Under the pieces are notes generated by a model, which did not search any database, was not told the origin of the DNA, and saw nothing but the letters and a program-made list of their open reading frames with translations. DNA of 64,000 nt, from the NCBI RefSeq assembly GCF_005221325.1, contig NZ_CP039889.1, positions 248,001 through 312,000 on the forward strand, given 5' to 3'. Source of the stretch: Agrobacterium tumefaciens (lineage in GTDB: Bacteria > Pseudomonadota > Alphaproteobacteria > Rhizobiales > Rhizobiaceae). Both the position numbers and the translations under genes were made by a program. This document shows positions 35,263 to 44,547 of this stretch, one piece after another (within the stretch, counting starts at the first letter, position 1; each line of letters opens with the position of its first letter).

Positions 35263-35366
35263 TTTGAGCCCCACCAACCCGGCCGGCCCCGCTGCTCTGG
35301 GCGGCCGGTCGGGTCAGGCGCAGCCGGACAGCCGCCGTCCGGCTGCAACTCCATTCGAGCATCTCC

Positions 35367-35702
35367 ATGCCCTATGTCGTCACCGAAAACTGCATCGCCT
35401 GCAAATACATGGACTGCGTGGAGGTCTGCCCGGTCGAATGTTTTTACGAAGGCGAGAACATGCTCGTCATTCACCCCGATCAATGTATCGACTGCGGGAT
35501 TTGCGAGCGTGAATGTCCGGCCGCGGCGATCAGGCCTGATACCGAGGCCGGGCTGCATGTCTGGCTCGACCTCAATCGCCACTATTCCGGCATCTGGCCG
35601 CGCGTGCACCAGAAAAGCACGCCGCCTGATAATGCCGACATCATGAACGGTGCTGCGGCCAAGTTTTCCATTTTTTCGAAAAATCCGGGAGCGGGCGGTT
35701 AG
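35367..35702 (+). CDS. fdxA: Seven-iron ferredoxin (FdxA type)
   Basis: The 111-residue protein begins [20 protein letters not shown]. Cysteines 9, 17 and 50 suit a [3Fe-4S] cluster, and 21, 40, 43 and 46 a [4Fe-4S] cluster, as in Azotobacter ferredoxin I. The [16 protein letters not shown] segment is characteristic. The tail [18 protein letters not shown] region with the Trp residues is usual for the family. It is an electron carrier, here co-transcribed with sodB and a flavin reductase; a role in re-reducing SoxR or repairing iron-sulfur clusters is plausible but inferred. Confidence 0.92.
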   Translation: MPYVVTENCIACKYMDCVEVCPVECFYEGENMLVIHPDQCIDCGICERECPAAAIRPDTEAGLHVWLDLNRHYSGIWPRVHQKSTPPDNADIMNGAAAKFSIFSKNPGAGG

Positions 35703-35713
35703 CCCGGCACTGC

Positions 35714-36277
35714 ATGTCTCATAATCTCAGGCTGATCGATGGCGGTGTGATCAATCACGCGCATGTTCCGCTGAAAACCTCCACCTCTCCGACGATCTCA
35801 CCGCGTGAATTCAAGGACGCCATGGCGGGCCTCGCCTTCACGGTCGCCGTGGCCACGACCTCCTATGCCGGAGAACGCATCGGACGCACGATTACATCCT
35901 TCATGCCGCTCAGCGCGGAGCCGCCGCTTCTGATGATCTCCATCGACGCCAGCAGCCGCATGGTCGATCTCATCGCCGCAAGCCAGCAATTTTCCGTCAC
36001 GGCGCTGTCCAGAGGACAGGAGGAGATCGCCGACGTGTTTGCCGGAAAAGGAAACCTGCCGGACCGGTTTTCCGTCGGCAGCTGGGATGTCTGGCCTTCG
36101 GGAAGCCCTAGGCTTGCCAAGGCACTGCTCTCCATGGATTGCGAACTCGTTGGCTCCATTGATGTCGCCGATCACATCCTCTTCGTCGGCACGATCATCG
36201 AAGCGAGGTTCGATCCGTTGCACAAAGCCTTGCTCTGGAGTGAACGCAATTATAAGGGTGCGGAGGTAACAAAATAG
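35714..36277 (+). CDS. Flavin reductase-like protein
   Basis: The 187-residue product matches the flavin reductase-like (split-barrel FMN-binding) domain. It has SPREFKDAMAGLAFTVAVAT near residue 30, then RTITSFMPLSAEPPLLMISI, QQFSVTALSRGQEEIADVFA, and DCELVGSIDVADHILFVGTI near the end. Such proteins reduce free FMN or FAD with NAD(P)H. It is the third gene of the SoxR-box operon, 11 bases after the ferredoxin, which suggests reduced flavin or ferredoxin supply during superoxide stress. It converges on the PP2C-like gene. Confidence 0.85.
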   Translation: MSHNLRLIDGGVINHAHVPLKTSTSPTISPREFKDAMAGLAFTVAVATTSYAGERIGRTITSFMPLSAEPPLLMISIDASSRMVDLIAASQQFSVTALSRGQEEIADVFAGKGNLPDRFSVGSWDVWPSGSPRLAKALLSMDCELVGSIDVADHILFVGTIIEARFDPLHKALLWSERNYKGAEVTK

Positions 36278-36296
36278 CTGTCGGCACGAATCTCTC

Positions 36297-37253
36297 TCAT
36301 CGCGCCTTCAGGCATACAACCGTCCTGTCGTCGCTGAATTCGCTCGATGTTGATCCCTTTACCGATGGATAGTCGTTGAGTTTGTGAAAATCCGCCGCTT
36401 CGACGCGGGCGAATTCGGCTTCCCAGTCGACGACGTCGATCCCGGTGGGCAGTGAGAGATAACCGTCGGTAAAGATTTCCAGGCTGTTGATCGTGTCCTT
36501 GGTGAGCGACAGGTCGACCGTCCCCTCCTCCATCACCATCCCGCCATTGATCGAGGCGTATCCCAAAACATGGCCTTGTCTATTTGCATAATGTGGCTGA
36601 ACGCGAATACCGCCCATCAGAAACTCTTCGACGGCTTCGAGGTCGTTTTGAAGGCCGCTTGCGGCTGCGGCGGCGATGATCACTTTTTCCGCGTCGGTCG
36701 CACTCATGATCTCGGCTTTGACAGCCGCTCGGAGGCCGGAAAATATGGTGGCGCGGGTTTTGGCCTCCGCTGCATCACCATCCCCAATTGACGCGAAAAG
36801 CTGTTTGAAGACGTGGATGCGCGCCGACGTGCTGACCCGGTCTATGAGCTTGGCATGCTGCAGCAGCCTGTCCCCATTGATACGAACACCGGAATCGCCA
36901 GCCAGAAGCAGCCGAAAGCTATCACCCATATCGGCAACGATGGCGAGCGTGGTGGATGGTGGATGGCTGGCATTGATGCGCTCAGCCTCACTTTTCAGGA
37001 TATCGCTGACGGTCTGGAACAGCGTGGCTGCCTCGCAACTTTGCAAAATACCCTGAATACTCATCTCCGCCACCGCCTTTGCGGCGGCAAGAGCGGCGAT
37101 CCGACCGGAACTCAGCCCGCCATAATTCACGCCGGTCGGGTCGGTCGCACCGTCAAAAACGGCGAGAACCCGTCCGGGAAGAAGAATTGCCACATCGTCC
37201 CCCGGCGTTGCGGCATTCTTGTATTTCGATTGCGAAAAGCTCGCGATATTCAT
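36297..37253 (-). CDS. PP2C-like protein phosphatase in ABC-transporter operon
   Basis: The 318-residue protein shows the PP2C metal-site framework: GDDVAILLPGRVLAVFDGATD near residue 25 (PP2C has DG-H/A), SFRLLLAGDSGVRI in the middle, EIFTDGYLSLP (the second Asp-Gly motif), and FSDDRTVVCLKA at the end. PP2C enzymes remove phosphate from Ser/Thr of proteins in the cytoplasm using manganese or magnesium. It is the last gene of a minus-strand operon of binding protein, ATPase and fused permease, 80 bases after the permease. Why a phosphatase belongs to an importer is unclear; it could regulate the system or hydrolyse an imported phosphate compound. Confidence 0.75.
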   Translation of the reverse strand: MNIASFSQSKYKNAATPGDDVAILLPGRVLAVFDGATDPTGVNYGGLSSGRIAALAAAKAVAEMSIQGILQSCEAATLFQTVSDILKSEAERINASHPPSTTLAIVADMGDSFRLLLAGDSGVRINGDRLLQHAKLIDRVSTSARIHVFKQLFASIGDGDAAEAKTRATIFSGLRAAVKAEIMSATDAEKVIIAAAAASGLQNDLEAVEEFLMGGIRVQPHYANRQGHVLGYASINGGMVMEEGTVDLSLTKDTINSLEIFTDGYLSLPTGIDVVDWEAEFARVEAADFHKLNDYPSVKGSTSSEFSDDRTVVCLKAR

Positions 37254-37333
37254 CGTATTGTTTCCTTGCAGAGGGGAGCAGGCGGCGACATGCCGGTCAC
37301 CGTGCTATCGTCTTTCATGAGGGTTTCAAGCGG

Positions 37334-39019
37334 TCAGACGAAGGAGGCTTCCTTGTCTTCGGACAGGCGGAAAACCACGAAGACGCAGATCCCGGTACTG
37401 ACCAGAAGCAGGGTGGACAGCGCCGCCGCCGTGCCGAATTCCCCGTCGATCACCTGAATATAAATCAGGACCGGCATGGTGATCGTTCGTGCCGTGTAGA
37501 GGATCAGCGTCGAGGACAGTTCGTTGATGGCGGTAATGAAGCTCATCAGCGAACCGATGATGAGACCGGGCAGCATTAACGGCACTGTCACCGACAGGAA
37601 GGTCTTTGCCGGTGACGCCCCCAGATTGACCGCAGCTTCCTCGATCGATGGCTTGATCTGCCTGAGGATTGATGTCGTCGAGCGGACGCCATAGGGCAGC
37701 CGGCGGATAAACACCAGAAGGACGATGATGAGCGCCGTCCCGGTGATGTCAAAGGGCGGATAACGGAACGTCGTCACGTAGCCGATCGCCATGACGACGC
37801 CAGGAATGAGATATGGCACCATCAGAAGAAGATCGAGCGAGCCGGAGACCGCATTGTCACGTCGAACGACAATGAAGGACAGCAGCCCGGAAACGATGGC
37901 AATAAGCACCACGGCGGCCAGCGCGAATGTAAAACTATTGGCAATCGCCTGCGGTGAATCGCGAAGGATACGGGCATAGCTGTCCAACCCGAAGCCCCCG
38001 GTGAAGACAGGGCCGCTGGTTGCGAGGAACGAGGTGTAGATGACAGTCAGCGACGGCAGCATGGCGATGAAGACGACCAGATAACAGAAGCCGTGGACGA
38101 TGAACGATTTCAGCGGGCGCGTGGACTGCTTGACCGGCCTGTTGGTAAGCGAACTGGCGTAACGGCGCTTGGCAAGAATGTGCCGCTGCAACAGAAGTGC
38201 CGCCATCGAAATTGCAATCATCACCATGGAAATCGTCACCGCCATGGTCGGTGTTCCCGCCATTTCGGAGGTGTATTGCGCATAGGCGATGGTCGAAAGC
38301 GTTCTGATGCCCTTGCCGAGGATTGCCGGCGTTCCGAAGTCGGCGATGGACAGCACGAAGCAGATGATCGCGCCGGTGCTGACTGCCGGAAAAACCAGCG
38401 GCAAGGTGATCTTGCGGAAACGTTCGAACGCCGTGCAGCCGAGATTTTCCGCCGCGTCCTCATAGGACTTGTTGATGGTGTTCAGCGCGTTCTCCGTCAT
38501 CAGGAAGATGTAGGGAAAGAACTTCAGGCTGAAGACCATTACGATGCCCGGGATCCCGTAGATCGTCGGCAATGAAATACCGGCGAAGGACAAGAGATTA
38601 GTGACCGCACCGTTGGCACCGAACAGCATAATCCAGGCATAAGCACCAATGAACGGCGGTGCGCACAGAACCAGAACCGCGAAGGTGGCAATGAAAGTGC
38701 GCCCCTTGATGCGATAACGGGAGGTACAGAAAGCAAGCGGAATACCGAGAAGGCAAGCGCCCAGCATGCCCAGCACACCGATGAGAAGCGTATTCCAGAG
38801 TGCGACGGTATAAAAACGCCGTGTGAACACTTCCGCATAGTTGCTGAGACCGAACGCACCGGTTTTGGCATCGAAGAAACTGATGAAGAAGACGCTGAAA
38901 ATCGGGAGGATCAGGAAGATCGCCAGCAGGATGACGGCAAACACCGTCACGCTTGTCCAGAAACCTGGCAGTCGCAGGCGGAAACCGCCCGGCGTTGCAG
39001 TCGCAGCCATATCCGTCAT
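37334..39019 (-). CDS. ABC transporter permease, two fused membrane domains (FbpB type)
   Basis: The 561-residue protein has about twelve membrane segments and two binding-protein-dependent permease domains. Each carries an EAA loop that docks on the ATPase: DAAENLGCTAFERFRKITLP near 190 and IEEAAVNLGASPAKTFLSVT near 465. This fused architecture is typical of the ferric iron (FbpB/AfuB) and 2-aminoethylphosphonate classes. Its start overlaps the ATPase stop by ATGA. The substrate is not fixed by sequence. Confidence 0.9.
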   Translation of the reverse strand: MTDMAATATPGGFRLRLPGFWTSVTVFAVILLAIFLILPIFSVFFISFFDAKTGAFGLSNYAEVFTRRFYTVALWNTLLIGVLGMLGACLLGIPLAFCTSRYRIKGRTFIATFAVLVLCAPPFIGAYAWIMLFGANGAVTNLLSFAGISLPTIYGIPGIVMVFSLKFFPYIFLMTENALNTINKSYEDAAENLGCTAFERFRKITLPLVFPAVSTGAIICFVLSIADFGTPAILGKGIRTLSTIAYAQYTSEMAGTPTMAVTISMVMIAISMAALLLQRHILAKRRYASSLTNRPVKQSTRPLKSFIVHGFCYLVVFIAMLPSLTVIYTSFLATSGPVFTGGFGLDSYARILRDSPQAIANSFTFALAAVVLIAIVSGLLSFIVVRRDNAVSGSLDLLLMVPYLIPGVVMAIGYVTTFRYPPFDITGTALIIVLLVFIRRLPYGVRSTTSILRQIKPSIEEAAVNLGASPAKTFLSVTVPLMLPGLIIGSLMSFITAINELSSTLILYTARTITMPVLIYIQVIDGEFGTAAALSTLLLVSTGICVFVVFRLSEDKEASFV

Positions 39020-40101
39020 GACAGGCGCTCCCCGGTTACACCCTCGCCGAACAGCTTCGCATCGGCCGCGCGCCAGGAGAAAGTGGTCTTCTGGTTGGGC
39101 TGGAGTGCGATAATCTCCGGAGATGGCTTGGTGATCGCCTCGATTTCCTCACCCGACGAGAGCACAGCAGCGACGTTCATCTCCCGCCCCGTGAAGCTGA
39201 CCAGCCTTATGGTCACCGGCAGTTCGATGCGCTCGTCACCACCGATTGCGGAAGGACCGACAGAAATCGCCTCCGGGCGGATGGCGGCGACGATCTTCCG
39301 CTGCGGGGAAATCGCATCCGCCTGCGGCAGCGTCACCTTGAGGCCGGATATGGATGTCTGCTCGCCCGAACGGTCAAGCGTCAGGAAGTTGTTTGCCCCC
39401 ACGAAGGATGCGACAAAGCGGTTGGCCGGATTGTTATAGACCTCCCACGGCGGTGCGGCCTGTTGAATGACGCCGCCGTACATGACGCAAACCAGATCGG
39501 ACATGGCAAGCGCCTCCTCCTGATCATGCGTGACATAGACGGTGGTGATGTTCATGGCCTGCTGGATTTCACGCAGCTCCCGCCGCAGGTCCACGCGAAG
39601 CTTGGCATCGAGGTTGGACAGCGGCTCGTCCATCAACAGCACTTTCGGGTTGATGACGAGTGCGCGCGCGAGACCCACACGCTGCTGCTGACCACCGGAG
39701 AGTTCGTGCGGCATTCGATTGGCATAGGGAGCAAGCTGCACCACATCGAGAATCTTGCCGACCCGCTCGCGGATCTCGGCTGAAGACGCCTTGCGCTGCT
39801 TCAGGCCGAAGGCGATGTTGTCAAACACCGAAATATGCGGAAACACCGCGTAATCCTGAAACACCATGCCGACATCGCGCTTATGGGCCGGCACATGTTC
39901 TATCGCTTGTCTTTCGATGCTGATGCTGCCGCTATCCTGCTGATGAAAACCGGCAATCGTACGCAGAAGCGTGGTCTTGCCACAACCGCTCGGTCCAAGA
40001 AGCGTAAAAAACGATCCTGATGGAATGGAGATATTGATGTCGGAGAGAGCAACGACATCCCGGTAACTTTTTTTGATGCTGGTAATTTCTACGGCGGCCA
40101 T
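39016..40101 (-). CDS. ABC transporter ATPase (FbpC/PotA type)
   Basis: From ATG 40101 (MAAVEITSIKKSYRDVVALS), with GGAG six bases upstream, the product has 361 residues. It has Walker A LLGPSGCGKTTLL, signature LSGGQQQRVGLARAL, Walker B VLLMDEPLSNLD, switch VYVTHDQEEALAMSD, and a C-terminal TOBE-type region from about 270. Earlier in-frame starts at 40113 and 40140 lack a site. It energises the fused permease downstream. It lies between binding-protein and permease genes in the order usual for iron or phosphonate importers. Confidence 0.93.
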   Translation of the reverse strand: MAAVEITSIKKSYRDVVALSDINISIPSGSFFTLLGPSGCGKTTLLRTIAGFHQQDSGSISIERQAIEHVPAHKRDVGMVFQDYAVFPHISVFDNIAFGLKQRKASSAEIRERVGKILDVVQLAPYANRMPHELSGGQQQRVGLARALVINPKVLLMDEPLSNLDAKLRVDLRRELREIQQAMNITTVYVTHDQEEALAMSDLVCVMYGGVIQQAAPPWEVYNNPANRFVASFVGANNFLTLDRSGEQTSISGLKVTLPQADAISPQRKIVAAIRPEAISVGPSAIGGDERIELPVTIRLVSFTGREMNVAAVLSSGEEIEAITKPSPEIIALQPNQKTTFSWRAADAKLFGEGVTGERLS

Positions 40102-40185
40102 GTGCTGCTCCATGACATATCCTGCGCGGCACACGACCACGGCGGACGAGACAAAATGCGAGTATGAATGCGATACCGTGGGGAC

Positions 40186-40201
40186 GGCGGCCTTCGCCGC
40201 C
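40186..40201 (-). terminator. Intergenic hairpin between binding-protein and ATPase genes
   Basis: GGCGGC-CTTC-GCCGCC forms a tight six-pair GC hairpin 11 bases after the binding-protein stop, with no T-tract. Such hairpins often stabilise the upstream message or partly terminate, giving more binding protein than transporter. The function is inferred from position. Confidence 0.5.
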
Positions 40202-40212
40202 GCCTTAACGTC

Positions 40213-41205
40213 TTATTGGACGTCGAGTAGGATCTCGTTCCATTTTTCCATCAGGCGCGAGCGGTTGTCCGCAGCCCACTTGAAGTCGTATTTCGCATCC
40301 GGAACATCGGACAGCGGAACAAGTGCCGCATTGGCCGGAACATCGGTTCTGACGGAACGCCGACCTGCTTTTACCACCACTTCCTGCGCTTCCTTGGAGA
40401 CGATGAAATCGATGAACGCCTTGCCGTTTTCGGCGTTGGGGCCGCCCTTGACGAGCGCCATGCCGTCAGGCGCGATTGCCGTGCCTTCTTTCGGATAAAC
40501 GATCTCTACCGGGGCGCTGCCAAGCTTGTAGCGCAGGGCGGCGTCTTCGAGCGTGATACCAACCGCCTGCTCGCCATCATTGACGAAACGCGGAACCGCG
40601 CCTGAAGAGGTGGACAGAACGGAGTTGCCGAGAATGCCGGTATAGACTTCCCAGCCCTTCTCCTCACTGTCGAAATCCTGCAAAACCGTCGCCATCTGGA
40701 TATAGGCGGAGCCGGACTGATCGGCACGGGCGGACGAAATCAGGCCCTTATATTCTGGCTTGGCAAGATCGGCCCACGATGTCGGAACCGGCGCGCCTTT
40801 CAGCGCTTCCTTGTTGACGATGAAGGCCGTGACGACTGCGGTAAAAGGAACCCAGTTGGTGCTCGGCGAAAAGGCTGGGTTGATCGATGCTGCCTCGACA
40901 GGCTTGTAAGGTTCGAAGAGATCGGCGGAAAAATCGATGACGGTGCCATCAACGCTCCAGATCACGTCGCCTGCCGCCTTGCCGCTTTCCGCCTTGATGC
41001 GGTTCATCAACTCACCGGACCCGGCCTTGACAAGTTCGACCTTGGTGCCGGTCTTCTTTTCAAACAGGGGCAACAACTCGTCCATGAGCTGCTGCGGCGC
41101 TGCCGAATAGACCACGACAGTGCCTTCCGCGTGGGCGAAAGCCGCGCTGGCAAGGAAGGTTGCGCCAGCAACAAGGCGCGCGAAAATAGTGCATGATTGA
41201 CGCAT
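40213..41205 (-). CDS. ABC transporter periplasmic binding protein (Fe3+/hexose-phosphate/phosphonate class)
   Basis: From ATG 41205 (preceded by GGAGAG) the protein has 330 residues, with a Sec signal of about 25 residues ending AFAHA. The mature part TVVVYSAAPQQLMDELLPLF and the phrases KVELVKAGSGELMNRIKAE, SSARADQSGSAYIQM and RRSVRTDVP belong to the AfuA/FbpA/PhnS group. The group binds ferric iron, hexose phosphates or aminoethylphosphonate. A divergent ROK regulator (usually sugar-responsive) favours a sugar phosphate or similar ligand over iron; this is inference. Confidence 0.85.
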   Translation of the reverse strand: MRQSCTIFARLVAGATFLASAAFAHAEGTVVVYSAAPQQLMDELLPLFEKKTGTKVELVKAGSGELMNRIKAESGKAAGDVIWSVDGTVIDFSADLFEPYKPVEAASINPAFSPSTNWVPFTAVVTAFIVNKEALKGAPVPTSWADLAKPEYKGLISSARADQSGSAYIQMATVLQDFDSEEKGWEVYTGILGNSVLSTSSGAVPRFVNDGEQAVGITLEDAALRYKLGSAPVEIVYPKEGTAIAPDGMALVKGGPNAENGKAFIDFIVSKEAQEVVVKAGRRSVRTDVPANAALVPLSDVPDAKYDFKWAADNRSRLMEKWNEILLDVQ

Positions 41206-41303
41206 AAAGGGCTCTCCGTTTTTTTGTTCCCTGACCACGATGTCCCGCGACTTAATTTTTTACTGGTTTTGTCGTCGCAGCTCGCTGTCTGCAATTTATT
41301 TTC

Positions 41304-41313
41304 TTTACGTAAA
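41304..41313. promoter_or_regulatory. Palindrome TTTACGTAAA in the ABC / ROK divergent region
   Basis: The perfect palindrome TTTACGTAAA sits in an AT-rich tract (41290-41320) between the divergent binding-protein and ROK genes. A candidate operator for the ROK regulator is expected in this region. No expression evidence is available from sequence alone. Confidence 0.45.
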
Positions 41314-41485
41314 TTAATATGTCAAGCGCGAATTCATTACAAAAATTAAAATGAACTATCCCGCTGATAAACAAATGCATTCTAATATTACCGCAGCATC
41401 GCCCCTCAACTCACAACGGGAAATTTGCTGTACAATCGCGTCGTTTGCGCTATTCATCCGACGTAACATCTCGCGGGAGAATAGC

Positions 41486-42619
41486 TTGATCGACCTCGGC
41501 TACAATGAACGGCGTCTGCTCGAGATTTTGCGCGGCAAGGGTGGCATGTCCCGTATAGAGCTGGCGCGCGAGATGGATGTGTCGGCACCGACCCTTACGC
41601 GTCTGACATCCAGCCTTCTTGAATCCGGCCTCATCATCGAGGCTGAGGAAGCGCGCAACGACGGCAAGCGTGGGAAACCGTCTACCGCGATCGAGATCAA
41701 TCCGAACGGCCTTTTCACAATCGGGGTCTACTTCAATCCGGATGACCTGCGGGTCTGCATCGCAGATCTCAATGGCACGATACGGCACGAAGTCAGATCT
41801 GACCTGGAGGACTACAGCTTCGAGCACATCATGGAGACGGCGAAGGCCGCCGCACGCCAGGCGCTTGAAAAAGCAAAGGTCAAAAAGAAGGATGTGCTTG
41901 GCTGCGGCATCAGCTTTCCGGGCCACTTCAAAAGAGACCGTGGCCATGTCTTCCGCATCAGACAATTCGAGAGCTGGCATGACATCGATGTCGACAAAGA
42001 CTTCCAGCCCTATTTCGATTTTCCGGTCTTTCATGAAAACGACGGCAATACCGTTATTCTCTCGGAGCTTTATTATGGAGCGGGCCGAAGCATCCGTAAT
42101 TTTGCAATGATCTGGCTCACATATGGCATAGGCGGAGCGGTGGTGGTGCAGCGCCACCTCTATCGCGGGACGAACGGCAATGCGGGTGAGTTTGGCGGCC
42201 TGTTTCCAAAACCCCATGCGCGTCCTTCGGGACAGGACCTTTGCGACACTCTGGCCGCTCACGGCATGGACATCAGGCGTTTGAAGGATATTGATGAAAG
42301 TTATTCCGATCACCCGGCCGTGGCTGCCTGGCTTGAAAGGGCGACGGACCAGCTTCGTTTGCTCGCACTGACCGTTGCCCGAACGATCGACCCCGGTGCC
42401 ATCATTTTTGGCGGATCGCTACCCGACTGGATTCTTGAACATATCGTGCAGCGCATCGGCTCGCTTGAAATGCTGGGCGAGGATTTTTTCGTCGAGCCCC
42501 CGGAAATACGCAAATCGATGATGAGCGACCTACCCCATCTCGGCGCCGCCAGCATACCGATCTACCGCGCCACAACGCCAAGCTATTATTCCGGCCGGGC
42601 GCTGAAGGGTTGGGCCTAG
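41486..42619 (+). CDS. ROK-family transcriptional regulator
   Basis: The best start is TTG 41486, with GGGAGA seven bases upstream, giving 377 residues (LIDLGYNERRLLEILRGKGG). That is the normal size for the NagC/Mlc/XylR type; the frame extends upstream to 41351 without a good site. The N-terminal winged helix has MSRIELAREMDVSAPTLTRLTSSLLESGL. The sugar-kinase-like ROK domain follows, with GCGISFPGHF, GNAGEFGGLFP and DPGAIIFGGSLPDW. The Cys-rich zinc motif of kinase members is missing. It is divergent from the importer operon and is probably its repressor. Confidence 0.85.
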   Translation: MIDLGYNERRLLEILRGKGGMSRIELAREMDVSAPTLTRLTSSLLESGLIIEAEEARNDGKRGKPSTAIEINPNGLFTIGVYFNPDDLRVCIADLNGTIRHEVRSDLEDYSFEHIMETAKAAARQALEKAKVKKKDVLGCGISFPGHFKRDRGHVFRIRQFESWHDIDVDKDFQPYFDFPVFHENDGNTVILSELYYGAGRSIRNFAMIWLTYGIGGAVVVQRHLYRGTNGNAGEFGGLFPKPHARPSGQDLCDTLAAHGMDIRRLKDIDESYSDHPAVAAWLERATDQLRLLALTVARTIDPGAIIFGGSLPDWILEHIVQRIGSLEMLGEDFFVEPPEIRKSMMSDLPHLGAASIPIYRATTPSYYSGRALKGWA

Positions 42620-42695
42620 CCGCTGTTAGACAGCAGCCTTCTTACCCAGTAACGGATTAAGTTGACGGCTGTCTGCACCTGTGGAGCGAGCGCGC

Positions 42696-43622
42696 CTAGA
42701 GAAAACCTACCTGCCGGCGTCTGTCCCCATTTGCGCGGGCAAAAATTCCCGGAGCGACACCGTTTCTTTTGCGGAAAGCTGTGCTGAATGCGCTGGCGGA
42801 TTCATAACCGATCTCCTCCGCGATATGATCGAGGGACTTTACACCGCGCATCAGCGCGTCTCTGGCGAGCGCCATCCGCCAGCGGGCCAGATATTCGATC
42901 GGCGCGCAGCCCACCATTTCAAGGAAGCGCGCCGAGAATGCCGAGCGCGACATGCCAGCGATCCCCGCCAGTTCCGCAACCGTCCAGCCCGTACGGACAT
43001 CCGCATGCATGGCCGATAATGCACGCGCAAGCCCTGGCAAACGCATTCCCTTCACCAATCCCGCAGGAATTGCTTCATTGCCAACGTCCGGCTGGCGCAG
43101 CGCCTCGACCAGAAGAACCTCCAGCATGCGCCGGATGATCAGTTCCTTGCCCGGATCTTCACTTGCGCATTCCTCAGACAACAACTCGATCAGCCGCGCC
43201 AGCCGGGATGCCCCCTTTTCCGCGGCCGGCACGTAGATCAGACCGGGCATCAGCGACAGGAGAAGCGAAGCGTTGATACGTTCAAACGTGAAGCTTCCGC
43301 CCAGCGCGAGAAAATCGGGCATCCCCTCCTGCTCGCCATGGCGGACGGGCTGATCTTGCGGTTCGACCGGAAGACATTCCACATCGGTCTCACTGCAAAG
43401 CGAAAAAGCGGGCGTCGTGGGCAAAAGCAGGAAATCGCCACGTTCCAACCGGAGAGGATCACGGCCTTCCATCATCACCCAAGCCGCACCGGCCAGAACA
43501 AGCGCAAAACCCGGTGCATCATGGGCGCGATAGCGCACTCCCCATCTGCCCTTGCCGGAAATCGGCTTCGAGACGGCGGCGCTGGGTCGCAAAAGGTCGA
43601 CGATATCGCTCAAAGGATCCAT
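42696..43622 (-). CDS. AraC-family regulator with N-terminal cupin
   Basis: The 308-residue protein has an N-terminal cupin-like sensor (GFALVLAGAAWVMMEGRDPL, LERGDFLLLPTTPAFSLC). Its C-terminal double helix-turn-helix reads WTVAELAGIAGMSRSAFSAR, then SLDHIAEEIGYESASAFSTAFRKRNG. This is the Cupin_6/AraC layout seen in regulators next to oxidoreductase genes. It is divergent from a short-chain dehydrogenase with 92 bases between and probably activates it. Confidence 0.9.
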   Translation of the reverse strand: MDPLSDIVDLLRPSAAVSKPISGKGRWGVRYRAHDAPGFALVLAGAAWVMMEGRDPLRLERGDFLLLPTTPAFSLCSETDVECLPVEPQDQPVRHGEQEGMPDFLALGGSFTFERINASLLLSLMPGLIYVPAAEKGASRLARLIELLSEECASEDPGKELIIRRMLEVLLVEALRQPDVGNEAIPAGLVKGMRLPGLARALSAMHADVRTGWTVAELAGIAGMSRSAFSARFLEMVGCAPIEYLARWRMALARDALMRGVKSLDHIAEEIGYESASAFSTAFRKRNGVAPGIFARANGDRRRQVGFL

Positions 43623-43714
43623 ATTGGACGATCAATAACAAATAATAGCCGTTTGAGCATATATCATCTAATCACGACCGTCTATCTCCTGCGCATCAAC
43701 AAAGGAGATTTAAG

Positions 43715-44464
43715 ATGACCAACACCATCCTCATTACCGGCACGTCGTCGGGTTATGGCAAAGCGATTACCGAACTGTTCCTCGCACGCGGCTGGAATGT
43801 TATCGCGACCATGCGGCGCCCGGGAGCTGCCCGCTTCGCCGGCGATAACGGCCGGTTGCGGGTGCTGCCGCTGGATGTGACGGACGAGGAGAGCATTGCA
43901 GCGGCGGTTGATGCCGCCGGCCCGATTGACGTTCTGGTGAACAATGCGGGCATCGGCATGGTCGGCGCCTTTGAGGCAACGCCGATGTCGGCAGTTCGCA
44001 CGATCTTCGACACCAACAGCTTCGGTGTAATGGCCATGACGCAGGCTGTCATTCCGCAGATGAGAAAGCGCCAGTCCGGCAAGATCATCAACGTCACGTC
44101 CAGTGTTACGCTTGCTTCTTTCCCGCTTGCCGCCGCTTACACCGCCAGCAAGCAGGCAATCGAGGGTTTTACCGGTTCCCTCGCGCATGAACTGGCTCAT
44201 TTCAACATCAACGTGAAGCTGGTAGAGCCAGGTTACGCCCCGACAACCGGTTTCACGAACAACGCCATCCTGCCGCTTGAGCAGCTGCTTCCCGATGATT
44301 ACGCGGCCTTCGCAAGGCCAGTTCTCGAGGCTTTTGCCACACCGGCTTTGACGACCCGTGAAACCGATGTTGCCGAAGCGGTGTGGGGCGCGGTGCATGA
44401 CACGTCGGGGCAGCTCCATTTTCCAGCAGGCGCGGACGCCGTTGCTCTGGTCCACAAAAACTGA
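43715..44464 (+). CDS. Short-chain dehydrogenase/reductase
   Basis: This 249-residue classical SDR has TGTSSGYGKAI (TGxxxGxG cofactor loop, residues 9-16), NNAG near 90, the catalytic Ser in INVTSSV near 130, and YTASKQAIEG (Tyr-x-x-x-Lys) near 146. AGGAG lies just ahead of the ATG. It reduces or oxidises an unknown carbonyl substrate with NAD(P). The divergent AraC gene is the likely regulator. Confidence 0.93.
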   Translation: MTNTILITGTSSGYGKAITELFLARGWNVIATMRRPGAARFAGDNGRLRVLPLDVTDEESIAAAVDAAGPIDVLVNNAGIGMVGAFEATPMSAVRTIFDTNSFGVMAMTQAVIPQMRKRQSGKIINVTSSVTLASFPLAAAYTASKQAIEGFTGSLAHELAHFNINVKLVEPGYAPTTGFTNNAILPLEQLLPDDYAAFARPVLEAFATPALTTRETDVAEAVWGAVHDTSGQLHFPAGADAVALVHKN

Positions 44465-44547
44465 GGTTCAGAGAACAGCAAGATGCTGGGTGTCTCAGAG
44501 CATCCGGCATCTGCTTTTCAAAAAGTTCACCCAATTTCGGCCTGCAC

